From: Yersinia similis
Lineage (GTDB): Bacteria; Pseudomonadota; Gammaproteobacteria; Enterobacterales; Enterobacteriaceae
Direction: 5' to 3'
Length of the DNA stretch: 64,000 nucleotides
NCBI RefSeq assembly: GCF_001053095.1
Contig: NZ_CGBP01000005.1
Location: forward strand, 62,001-126,000
Positions 57,593 to 64,000 of the stretch are shown here, one piece after another (the stretch's first letter is position 1; the number at the start of each line of letters is the position of its first letter). The translations under genes and the position numbers were made by a program. The notes beneath the pieces are model-generated. The model searched no databases, was not told where the DNA came from, and saw only the letters and a list, made by a program, of their open reading frames with translations.

Positions 57593-59170
57593 TTATTCTT
57601 CTTCATTTTCATCACTGGCTGGCCGTTTACTGCTTAAACCGTACTCCCGTAATTTATTGGCGATCGCGGTATGAGAAACACCTAGCCGTTTAGCCAGTTT
57701 ACGGGTGCTGGGATAATTACGATAAAGCAGAGTCAGCACAGAACGTTCGAACCGCTTACTGATATCATCAAGTGAACCATCAAGGACTTCATCACCCAAC
57801 GTAGCTTCAATTTCAAATTCCGGCAGGATGATATCCTGTGGCCTTAACTCGGCCCCCTCCAACTGAGTGAGCGCGCGATAAATAGCATTTTTAAGCTGAC
57901 GCACATTACCCGGCCAGCCATAGTGGGTCAGGAAACTGGCCAATTCTGGTGACAATTTTGGCCGCGGCACACCTTGCTCATCAGAGAATCGCGCTACAAA
58001 CAACTCGGTCAGTGGCATGATATCGGCCTGACGCTCACGCAATGGCGGTAATGTGATGGTCAGGACATTCAGCCGATAATATAAGTCTTCACGGAATTCC
58101 CCACGTTGCACCAACTCCACCAGATTTTTTTGGGTGGCGCAAATGACACGCACATCAACATGCACTTCATGTTCTTCGCCTACACGGCGGAATGTTCCGT
58201 CATTAAGGAAACGCAACAGTTTGATTTGCATACGGGGTGACATTTCACCAATTTCATCTAACAGGACCGAACCACCATTAGCCTGTTCAAAGAACCCCTT
58301 TTTGCCTTCAATAGCGTTTGGATACGCTCCAACCGCATAACCGAATAATTCACTCTCGACCACTTCATCAGGCAGTGAAGCACAATTCAGACCAAGAAAT
58401 GGCATTTTACCCCGTGGACTACGCAAGTGACAGGCACGAGCCAGCAGATCTTTACCGGTACCCGTATCCCCTACCAGCAATAATGGCGCATCAAGCATGG
58501 CTAATTTTCGGGCTTGAGCCAAAACCTGGCGCATCTTCGTACTGGTCGCCACTATCTGTCTAAACTCGGTGTCATCATTGACCGATAAAGTTTGCAGTTG
58601 CTGCCCCATACGTGCGGTTGATTTCAACATCACAACCGCGCCAACGGTTTGTTTTTTCTGGTTTTCGTCTTCGAGATTAATCGGTGTAATCTCCATCAGG
58701 TAATCCTGATTATTGATCAATACCCTCTCAGTGTGCGGGGCCGTATCGCCGCCTTCAAACCAGCGTGAAAAATTATAGCCACCCAGCAGGCTACCCGCCG
58801 TTTTATGGCGAATCTTTTCTTCACTGAGGGAGAATAGCGCACGGGCAGCGGGGTTCGACAGCTCAAGATTACCTTTTAAATCAATGGAGAATACCGGTTC
58901 TGGCATGGATTCCAGCAGCGCTCGCAACGAACGATGTTCGCGCTCTGATGGCATAAAAGAAACGGTACGGACATCCGTTACTCCATCAATACGCCGAATC
59001 TCCACCATTAGTGCACTGAATATACTGAAATCCAGACTGGAAAAATTCAGGTAAATGCGACCGATAGGATCAATTTCGATCCCCCGTAAATCAATGCCGC
59101 GTAATACCAAGAGATCAAGCAACTCTCTGGTGAGACCGATTCGGTCTTCGCAAAAAACTTCCAAGCGCAT
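57593..59170 (-). CDS. tyrR: Aromatic amino-acid regulator TyrR
   Basis: 525 residues from the ATG at 59170, where MRLEVFCEDRIGLTRELL matches E. coli TyrR. An ACT domain (1-75), a PAS domain (about 80-190), a sigma54-activator-like AAA domain with Walker A GDTGTGKDLLA, and a C-terminal Fis-like helix-turn-helix (STRKLAKRLGVSHTAIANKLR). The GAFTGA loop is missing, as expected because TyrR acts on sigma70 promoters. With Phe, Tyr or Trp it represses or activates aromatic biosynthesis and transport genes. It is monocistronic here: in E. coli ycjF lies directly upstream, but here a toxin-antitoxin pair lies between. Confidence 0.96.
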   Translation of the reverse strand: MRLEVFCEDRIGLTRELLDLLVLRGIDLRGIEIDPIGRIYLNFSSLDFSIFSALMVEIRRIDGVTDVRTVSFMPSEREHRSLRALLESMPEPVFSIDLKGNLELSNPAARALFSLSEEKIRHKTAGSLLGGYNFSRWFEGGDTAPHTERVLINNQDYLMEITPINLEDENQKKQTVGAVVMLKSTARMGQQLQTLSVNDDTEFRQIVATSTKMRQVLAQARKLAMLDAPLLLVGDTGTGKDLLARACHLRSPRGKMPFLGLNCASLPDEVVESELFGYAVGAYPNAIEGKKGFFEQANGGSVLLDEIGEMSPRMQIKLLRFLNDGTFRRVGEEHEVHVDVRVICATQKNLVELVQRGEFREDLYYRLNVLTITLPPLRERQADIMPLTELFVARFSDEQGVPRPKLSPELASFLTHYGWPGNVRQLKNAIYRALTQLEGAELRPQDIILPEFEIEATLGDEVLDGSLDDISKRFERSVLTLLYRNYPSTRKLAKRLGVSHTAIANKLREYGLSSKRPASDENEEE

Positions 59171-59249
59171 CAGTATTGACCTTATATATGGCAGGTGCGA
59201 AATCACTGGCGATGATAATACCCTGTCCCCTCTTACTGATGAAGCAGTC

Positions 59250-59267
59250 TGTCAGCAAAAGTTGACA
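59250..59267 (-). promoter_or_regulatory. Possible TyrR box upstream of tyrR
   Basis: TGTCAGCAAAAGTTGACA keeps the outer TGT-N12-ACA symmetry of the consensus TGTAAA-N6-TTTACA with weaker inner bases. It is 80 bases before tyrR, whose autorepression is known in E. coli. Confidence 0.45.
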
Positions 59268-59431
59268 GGAATCGTCTTTTTTGTTGTTTTTTCCTCTTGT
59301 TGAATGATATCAGGCAATATCTTTAACGTTTATATCACTAATAAATAGCGTGTTGTTAGAAACAGAGTTAATAATTCAGCATAATATCATGTCAGTGAGT
59401 GTCAACTTTACCGTCAAGATTGGGTGACACT

Positions 59432-59482
59432 TTGCATTACCTCGGCCATTTGGCTATAGTAAACATAGCCAAGTGACCGAGG
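59432..59482 (+). promoter_or_regulatory. Promoter and palindromic operator of the Xre-RES module
   Basis: A promoter TTGCAT (59432-59437), 17-base spacer and TATAGT (59455-59460) is overlapped by a 43-base palindrome: CCTCGG (59440-59445) with CCGAGG (59477-59482), and TTGGCTAT (59450-59457) with ATAGCCAA (59465-59472). The layout fits autorepression by the antitoxin. AGGAGG follows at once for the first gene. Confidence 0.7.
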
Positions 59483-59489
59483 AGGTTAT

Positions 59490-59936
59490 ATGAGAGCGTA
59501 CCGCCCAAACCCCGCGACTAAAATGGGAACGCTTTGGCGTGAAATTGGCTTACCTGCTAGCCGCGGCACAATATTGGTCGATAGTATCAAAATGGGGTTT
59601 TCTGTTGATGTTATCGACAGTATTCATTTGTGGGCATCAATGCCTAAAGCTGAAATATTACGTGCCACCGGTATCCCCAGCCGTAGCTTGACTCGCCGCC
59701 GCACACATGATGGCCGTTTTACGCCAGAAGAAAGCGAGAGAATTGCACGTTTTGTCCGCGTAATGGATGCCGCTGTCGATTTGTTCGGCGGAGATAAAGG
59801 TAAAGCCATTACCTGGATGTCCACGCCCATCAAAGGATTGGGGTATCGCAGCCCAGATTCCCTACTGGAAACCGAAACTGGCGCACTAGAAGTGTGTGAT
59901 TTGATCGGTCGGTTGGAACACGGCGTCTTTACTTAA
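59490..59936 (+). CDS. Xre/MbcA/ParS-type antitoxin of a RES module
   Basis: 148 residues with SD AGGAGG 4 bases before the ATG. The N-terminal half contains an Xre-like helix-turn-helix region (MPKAEILRATGIPSRSLTRRR). The C-terminal DUF2384 domain has the pattern W-x-x-x-P and LLETETGALEVCDLIGRLEHGV, the part that caps the toxin active site in related complexes. It is followed by the RES gene after 30 bases. The module lies between tyrR and ycjF, which are adjacent in E. coli, so it is an accessory insertion. Confidence 0.88.
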   Translation: MRAYRPNPATKMGTLWREIGLPASRGTILVDSIKMGFSVDVIDSIHLWASMPKAEILRATGIPSRSLTRRRTHDGRFTPEESERIARFVRVMDAAVDLFGGDKGKAITWMSTPIKGLGYRSPDSLLETETGALEVCDLIGRLEHGVFT

Positions 59937-59966
59937 CGGCTTAAACCGCCCGATGGAACGAAACTT

Positions 59967-60425
59967 ATGATGCTATACCGCATTGTTATGCGCCGCTATC
60001 TCGCGTCAGCATGGACCGGTTACGGCGCTGAGATCTATGGTGGTCGTTGGAATCATAAAGGCCACGCTGCCATCTATTTAGCCAGTAGTATTTCATTGGC
60101 CATGCTCGAAACACTGGCTCATATTCAGGACAGTTCAACGCTCAGCGAGTTTGAATTATTCCAAATTGAAATCAGTGACAGCAGTATTATGTTGCTACAG
60201 CCGCAGGATTGGCCCACGGACTGGCGTAGCGATCCGGCACCGGTGACGACTATGGATGTCGGCACCGAGTGGCTAGAATCAGGATCCTCGGTAGGGTTAC
60301 TGGTCCCATCCACCTTGGTGCCGTCAGAAAACAACTTACTGGTCAATCCTCATCACAAAGATTTTCCAGCTTGTTTAGCCAGCGTCAAACCGCTCTCTTT
60401 TGTCTTTGACCCACGGTTAAAATAG
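59967..60425 (+). CDS. RES-domain toxin
   Basis: 152 residues from ATG 59967, with a second ATG directly after. The RES signature residues are present: Arg in GGRWNHKG, Glu in LAMLETLAH and Ser in LLVPSTLVPSENN. RES toxins degrade NAD or modify Prs (ADP-ribosylation type chemistry), stopping growth; which applies here is not visible. It pairs with the upstream antitoxin and ends 6 bases from the convergent ycjF. Confidence 0.9.
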   Translation: MMLYRIVMRRYLASAWTGYGAEIYGGRWNHKGHAAIYLASSISLAMLETLAHIQDSSTLSEFELFQIEISDSSIMLLQPQDWPTDWRSDPAPVTTMDVGTEWLESGSSVGLLVPSTLVPSENNLLVNPHHKDFPACLASVKPLSFVFDPRLK

Positions 60426-60431
60426 CCTTTA

Positions 60432-61493
60432 TTAATGCGCTGTTTTATCTTTTTTCGGTAACGTATTTTTCAGTTGATTCATCAACTGGCGACGGAAATC
60501 TCCCAGTTTGGGTTTATCACCTTCTAACCACGGTAACGGGCGGCATAGCTCCATGGCTTTGATCCCCAAGCGCGCGGTCAATAAACCAGCGCCAATCCCT
60601 TGGGCGGCACGAGCCGACAAACGAGCAGCCAAATCTTGTGATAGCCAATCCATGCCCACCTCCCGTACCAACTCAGAGGCTCCGGCAAAGGCAATATTCA
60701 GCAATACCAGACGGAACAGACGGATACGGCTGAAATACCCTAACTCAATACCATACAGTGCAGCGATACGATTAATGAGGCGAATGTTACGCCAGGCAAT
60801 AAAAGCCATATCCACTAGTGCGAGAGGGCTAACTGCAATCATCAACGCTGATTCAGCAGCATAGCGGCTGATTTCTGCCCGAGCCTGATTATCCAGCGCA
60901 GGTTGAACCAGTTTGGCATATAATTCAACCATTTCACGATCGTTATGCGTTTCATGCAGTGATGCCTGCCAGCGCTGCAATGCCGGGTGCCCTTGGTCCA
61001 GTCCTGCCTGACGGGCTAACTTCTCACAGAAAGCACGCCCTTGGCCGACACCGTGGCTAACCAATAACGCCCGAGCAATATCTCGTTCTTCAGCCCGTTG
61101 ACGTAAATGGTATAAACGCCGCCACTCCGTTACCACCGAGCCGACACCCGCCAGAACAATTAACCCCCCTGCCGTAGTCGCGCCCAAAGCTATCCAATCT
61201 TGCTGCTGCCAGGCTTGATGGACCCATTGCACTGACTGGGCAATCACACTGGCCCCCAAGATAACCATCCCGGCAGTGACCATCTTACGCCATAGGCTAC
61301 GCTTAGGTTTCAATGCGGCATTCACCAACCCTTCTACGCGCCCCTCTTCATCTTCTGCATCCAATTCTGGGGCGGCTGGGTAAAACTTCTCTGCCGCCTG
61401 TTCATCAAAAGACTGCGCCGCTTTTAATACCGGCTCATCCAACGATTGCAGAGGCTGCTCAAAATCAATCCTTGGTTTTAACGGTTCGCTCAT
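60432..61493 (-). CDS. ycjF: UPF0283 inner-membrane protein YcjF
   Basis: 353 residues. An acidic N-terminal tail (1-65) is followed by two membrane helices (about 70-90 and 98-120) and a C-terminal DUF697-type domain with another hydrophobic stretch near 215-240 ([15 protein letters not shown], the typical segment). It overlaps ycjX by 4 bases. ycjXF form the end of the psp operon in Yersinia; the molecular role is unclear, though a GTPase-partner role is inferred from DUF697. Confidence 0.94.
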   Translation of the reverse strand: MSEPLKPRIDFEQPLQSLDEPVLKAAQSFDEQAAEKFYPAAPELDAEDEEGRVEGLVNAALKPKRSLWRKMVTAGMVILGASVIAQSVQWVHQAWQQQDWIALGATTAGGLIVLAGVGSVVTEWRRLYHLRQRAEERDIARALLVSHGVGQGRAFCEKLARQAGLDQGHPALQRWQASLHETHNDREMVELYAKLVQPALDNQARAEISRYAAESALMIAVSPLALVDMAFIAWRNIRLINRIAALYGIELGYFSRIRLFRLVLLNIAFAGASELVREVGMDWLSQDLAARLSARAAQGIGAGLLTARLGIKAMELCRPLPWLEGDKPKLGDFRRQLMNQLKNTLPKKDKTAH

Positions 61494-62887
61494 CGCAATT
61501 TATCTCCCAATAAAAACTCCATCACCGCATCTAACCGGATATGAGGCAATGGGCTATCAATATGAACCGCTTGCGGACGAAACTGGTCAAAATGGAAACC
61601 TTGCTGTTGCCAGAATGCAGGACCAGGTAAACGGGCCGGGACATCACCAGGAAACACCGTTAATGGTGCGCCATCTTTTAAGCGATGACCCCGCAGTGCC
61701 GGTATTTTTTGCCCTTGGTGATCAACCATGCCACTTTCGGTAGCCTGTACCGAAGCCAACCCGACACAATCCATACTGATCCCTTCAAAAGCCGCATTCT
61801 GCCAGGCTTCCTGCACCAGTTGTTGTAATAAGGAGACCAAATTAGCGTGCTGGTCGGCAGTCACATGGTCTGCTTTGGTTGCCGCAAACATCAGCTTATC
61901 GATACATGGAGAAAATAAGCGGCGAAATAACGTGCGTTTCCCATAATGGAAACTCTGCATTAATTGTGTCAACGCCAAACGCATATCATTAAACGCCTGA
62001 GGCCCACTATTAAGCGGCTGAAGGCAATCTACCAGTACAATTTGCCGATCAAAACGAACAAAATGCTCTTTATAAAAACCTTTAACGATCGTATTGCAAT
62101 AATAGTTAAAACGGGCGCGCAACATGCCCAGATTAGAGTGTTTATCAGCCTGGGCCAGACGTGACTCCCCAATGCCATTGACGTCCAGCCAAGGAAAGAA
62201 CTGTAATGCGGGGGCTCCCGCCATATCACCAGGCAGCACAAAACGCCCCGGTTGAATAAAATGCAGGCCTTCATTTTTACAGTGGATAAGATAGTCGGTA
62301 TACGCCTGTGCGATAGCCGCCAGTTGATTTTCATTGGCCGGGGCCAATGGATCACATTGTTGGCATAACGCTAGCCAAGGCTTGGCCCACTCAGCGCGAT
62401 CCCCTTGCAACAACCCTTCCATCTGGCGGGACCAACTCAAATAGTCCTGCTCCAACATGGGTAAATCCAGTAACCACTCCCCTGGATAATCGACAATCTC
62501 CAGATACAGCGTTGATGTCTCTTTAAAATGACGCAACAGCGAATCACTGGAGCGAAAACGCAATGCCAGGCGGATTTCACTGACACCACGGGTCGGCGTT
62601 GGCCAGTTTGGCGGCGTACCATACAGAGAGGCCAGCCCTTCATCATACGTAAAACGTTGAATACCCAGATCACGCTGCGGAACCCGCTTAACACCCAGTA
62701 ACCTTTCGTCACGCACCGCAGAAAACAGCGGCAGACGTGCACCACTGTGAACATGCAGTAATTGATTCACTAAAGAAGTGATAAAGGCGGTTTTTCCACT
62801 GCGGCTCAGGCCGGTTACCGCTAGACGCAAATGGCGATCCATCCCGCGGTTAACCAATGACGTAAGCTCATTTTGCAGTCGTTTCAT
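61490..62887 (-). CDS. ycjX: Psp-operon P-loop GTPase-like protein YcjX
   Basis: 465 residues from ATG 62887 (AAGGAG upstream), matching the E. coli start MKRLQ. Walker A is [10 protein letters not shown] near residue 28. [12 protein letters not shown] provides the DxPG switch motif, and FAATKADHV the T/NKxD specificity motif. It is a DUF463 family member with GTPase character. It overlaps pspD by 20 bases and ycjF by 4, so it is co-expressed with the phage-shock genes. Confidence 0.95.
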   Translation of the reverse strand: MKRLQNELTSLVNRGMDRHLRLAVTGLSRSGKTAFITSLVNQLLHVHSGARLPLFSAVRDERLLGVKRVPQRDLGIQRFTYDEGLASLYGTPPNWPTPTRGVSEIRLALRFRSSDSLLRHFKETSTLYLEIVDYPGEWLLDLPMLEQDYLSWSRQMEGLLQGDRAEWAKPWLALCQQCDPLAPANENQLAAIAQAYTDYLIHCKNEGLHFIQPGRFVLPGDMAGAPALQFFPWLDVNGIGESRLAQADKHSNLGMLRARFNYYCNTIVKGFYKEHFVRFDRQIVLVDCLQPLNSGPQAFNDMRLALTQLMQSFHYGKRTLFRRLFSPCIDKLMFAATKADHVTADQHANLVSLLQQLVQEAWQNAAFEGISMDCVGLASVQATESGMVDHQGQKIPALRGHRLKDGAPLTVFPGDVPARLPGPAFWQQQGFHFDQFRPQAVHIDSPLPHIRLDAVMEFLLGDKLR

Positions 62888-63110
62888 GCTTCTCCTTGGC
62901 AAATTGACTCACTACTGCCGCCATCGCACGTTTTAGCACTGGCTCCAGGATGATCAGCAACAACCAACGTAGCGGTTTATAGCTCACACTTTTCATTATC
63001 AAGCTGGCAGCCCCCGTCGGGCCGTACATTAATGCAGCAGTAAAAATAATTTTAATCAGCTTCATAAATATTACACCTGCGCGTGCATGGGCAGGGTTAT
63101 TGTTCATCAT
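62868..63110 (-). CDS. pspD: Phage shock protein D
   Basis: 80 residues with one or two hydrophobic segments (about 17-38 and 47-68). The pattern ALMYGPTGAASLIMKSVSYKPLRWLLLIILEPVLKR matches E. coli PspD (RYGPAG, KSV, EP). It is a peripheral or inner-membrane protein of minor role in the psp response. Start ATG 63110 follows GAGGG; ATG 63107 is possible. E. coli pspE is absent after it. Confidence 0.9.
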   Translation of the reverse strand: MMNNNPAHARAGVIFMKLIKIIFTAALMYGPTGAASLIMKSVSYKPLRWLLLIILEPVLKRAMAAVVSQFAKEKHETTAK

Positions 63111-63194
63111 TTTGCCCTCTGGCAGGGATTAAACAGGGAGCACCCCAACATCAGATGATGGCAGGCCCGACTAACGGTTGAACTTTCGACAAAA

Positions 63195-63554
63195 CTACAA
63201 CTGACGGAACCGGCTTCGTACACCAAAAGTATCTGAGGTCACATAGCGCTCCACCTGACGTAGCCGTTGTTCTCCCCGTTCCAGCTCGTGTTGCAATTGA
63301 TCCAGTAGCTGGCGCGGTGTGACGTCATTATCGTTAGTCACACTGGCTGCGGATACCGGCTCCAGCATAAACGCCAGTATGACGTAGGCCGCAACAGTGA
63401 ACACGAATAGGCCAAAAAACAGTGATAACACCATTATCACGCGAACCAACCGTACTGGAATATCAAAATAATGGGCCAGACCGGCACATACCCCTTTAAT
63501 CATGCCCTCTTCCGGTACCCGGTACAGTTTTTTACTGCCTAACACATTCGCCAT
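63195..63554 (-). CDS. pspC: Phage shock protein C, membrane sensor/activator
   Basis: 119 residues. The PspC domain is clear: KLYRVPEEGMIKGVCAGLAHYFDIP, then a hydrophobic helix (about 35-65), and a C-terminal Leu/Glu-rich coiled coil (LLDQLQHELERGEQRLRQVE). With PspB it senses inner-membrane stress such as secretin mislocalisation and recruits PspA, freeing PspF. In Yersinia it is needed to survive Ysc secretin production. It overlaps the pspB stop by one base. Confidence 0.96.
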   Translation of the reverse strand: MANVLGSKKLYRVPEEGMIKGVCAGLAHYFDIPVRLVRVIMVLSLFFGLFVFTVAAYVILAFMLEPVSAASVTNDNDVTPRQLLDQLQHELERGEQRLRQVERYVTSDTFGVRSRFRQL

Positions 63555-63781
63555 TATGATTGTCTCCAGTTAGGGTGTTCTGTATCCAGAATTTCTTCTA
63601 GTGTCTGAATACGCTCACGCATCCGGCGAGCATCCTCGGTTAACAATGATAGGCGCTGCATATCTTGATGACTTAATTGAGCTCCATTTTGCTGACGACC
63701 GTTGTAATGTAGCCATAACCAAATGGGTGCAACAAAAAGCACGAAAATGGTTAAGGGTATGGCAAGAAACAGAATACTCAT
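63554..63781 (-). CDS. pspB: Phage shock protein B
   Basis: 75 residues: an N-terminal membrane helix (about 3-23) ending LWLHYNGR, then a cytoplasmic coiled coil (LSLLTEDARRMRERIQTLEEILD). This is the PspB pattern. It binds PspC as the membrane sensor. TAATG junction with pspC gives translational coupling. Its distance from pspA is 161 bases, longer than I would expect. Confidence 0.96.
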   Translation of the reverse strand: MSILFLAIPLTIFVLFVAPIWLWLHYNGRQQNGAQLSHQDMQRLSLLTEDARRMRERIQTLEEILDTEHPNWRQS

Positions 63782-63860
63782 TGATTCCCCTTATTTATTT
63801 TTGACTGCGGGTACATCGATTATAGCCATGGCAGCGCCCTACTGAGGCACTGCCGGTCCC

Positions 63861-63905
63861 GTATATACCCTTTGAATTTGAAGCTGTAGCGATGCTTCAA
63901 TGACA
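63861..63905. repeat. Palindromic element remnant between pspA and pspB
   Basis: Contains arms TTGAAGC (63878-63884) and GCTTCAA (63894-63900) next to GTATATACCC. It resembles, in reverse, the end of the palindrome at 30226-30318. It would be transcribed within the psp mRNA. Confidence 0.45.
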
Positions 63906-63942
63906 TTAAGTACCTTGTTTGCTAATAAATACGGGAAATTAA

Positions 63943-64000
63943 CTATTCAACTGATTTCAGTTTCGCTTTTAATGCCGCTAATTGGCTACTGATTTCATCA
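63943..64000 (-). CDS. pspA: Phage shock protein A, C-terminal end (partial)
   Basis: Only the last 19 codons are visible, giving DEISSQLAALKAKLKSVE and stop. The ISSQLAALKAK ending and position before pspB identify PspA. PspA forms membrane-binding ESCRT-III-like assemblies and inhibits PspF. The start and sigma54 promoter lie beyond the right edge. Confidence 0.9.
   Translation of the reverse strand, partial: DEISSQLAALKAKLKSVE

Noticed and set aside
57593..59170. tyrR as a sigma54 enhancer-binding protein
   Set aside because: The AAA domain lacks the GAFTGA loop (the region reads GYAVGAYPNA), as expected for TyrR acting at sigma70 promoters.

Overview
The window is a chromosomal segment of an enterobacterium, most likely of the Yersinia pseudotuberculosis/pestis group. 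The basis is gene content and protein similarity recalled from Escherichia coli and Yersinia; no search was run. Most genes are orthologues of the E. coli psp-tyrR-fnr, ydb, rst-asr-ydg and pnt neighbourhoods, rearranged relative to each other and interrupted by accessory pieces.

Layout. 1-4.9 kb: end of a srf operon (SrfB actin/Hsp70-like ATPase, cut by the left edge, and SrfC P-loop protein). 5-9 kb: a DUF1460 lipoprotein, a hexamer tandem repeat, then the attenuated ivbL-ilvBN operon (valine/isoleucine synthesis) and yjjG. 9-13.6 kb: a membrane-anchored TerB-domain protein and phoA with a Pho box. 13.8-16.2 kb: ogt, fnr with an FNR site, uspE. 16.3-19.3 kb: pntAB transhydrogenase. 19.8-26.8 kb: ydgH, ydgI, a hypothetical gene, rstAB and an M32 carboxypeptidase. 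27.3-29.2 kb: a small membrane protein, an IS110-type transposase remnant, yceI and yceJ. 29.6-31.3 kb: an RstA-box-like site, asr, the 26-residue ydgU and the protease-like ydgD. 31.3-36.2 kb: a HigBA-like toxin-antitoxin pair and hrpA. 36.5-39.8 kb: azoR, a SorC-type regulator and divergent dalD. 40-46.2 kb: ydbL-ynbE-ydbH (envelope lipid bridge), ldhA, hslJ, ydbJ and an SMR exporter. 46.7-52.8 kb: nifJ, ttcA, the FnrS small RNA and zntB. 53-57.4 kb: mppA, mpaA, ycjG and tpx. 57.6-64 kb: tyrR, an Xre-RES toxin-antitoxin pair, then the psp operon read on the minus strand (pspA-B-C-D-ycjX-ycjF), with pspA cut by the right edge.

Functional threads. Oxygen response: FNR and its small RNA FnrS are both present, each with a recognisable FNR site, near the fermentative genes ldhA and nifJ. 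Acid/envelope response: RstBA and its classic target asr are in the same window. Envelope maintenance: psp-ycjXF, ydbH-ynbE-ydbL and the murein-peptide recycling trio mppA/mpaA/ycjG. Accessory material: srfBC, the TerB protein, two toxin-antitoxin modules placed between otherwise conserved genes, an IS remnant and several small repeats. No rRNA, tRNA, CRISPR array or prophage was seen. The least understood potential system is the SrfBC pair; the best additions beyond ordinary gene calls are FnrS, ydgU, the ivbL leader and the operator-bearing Xre-RES module.
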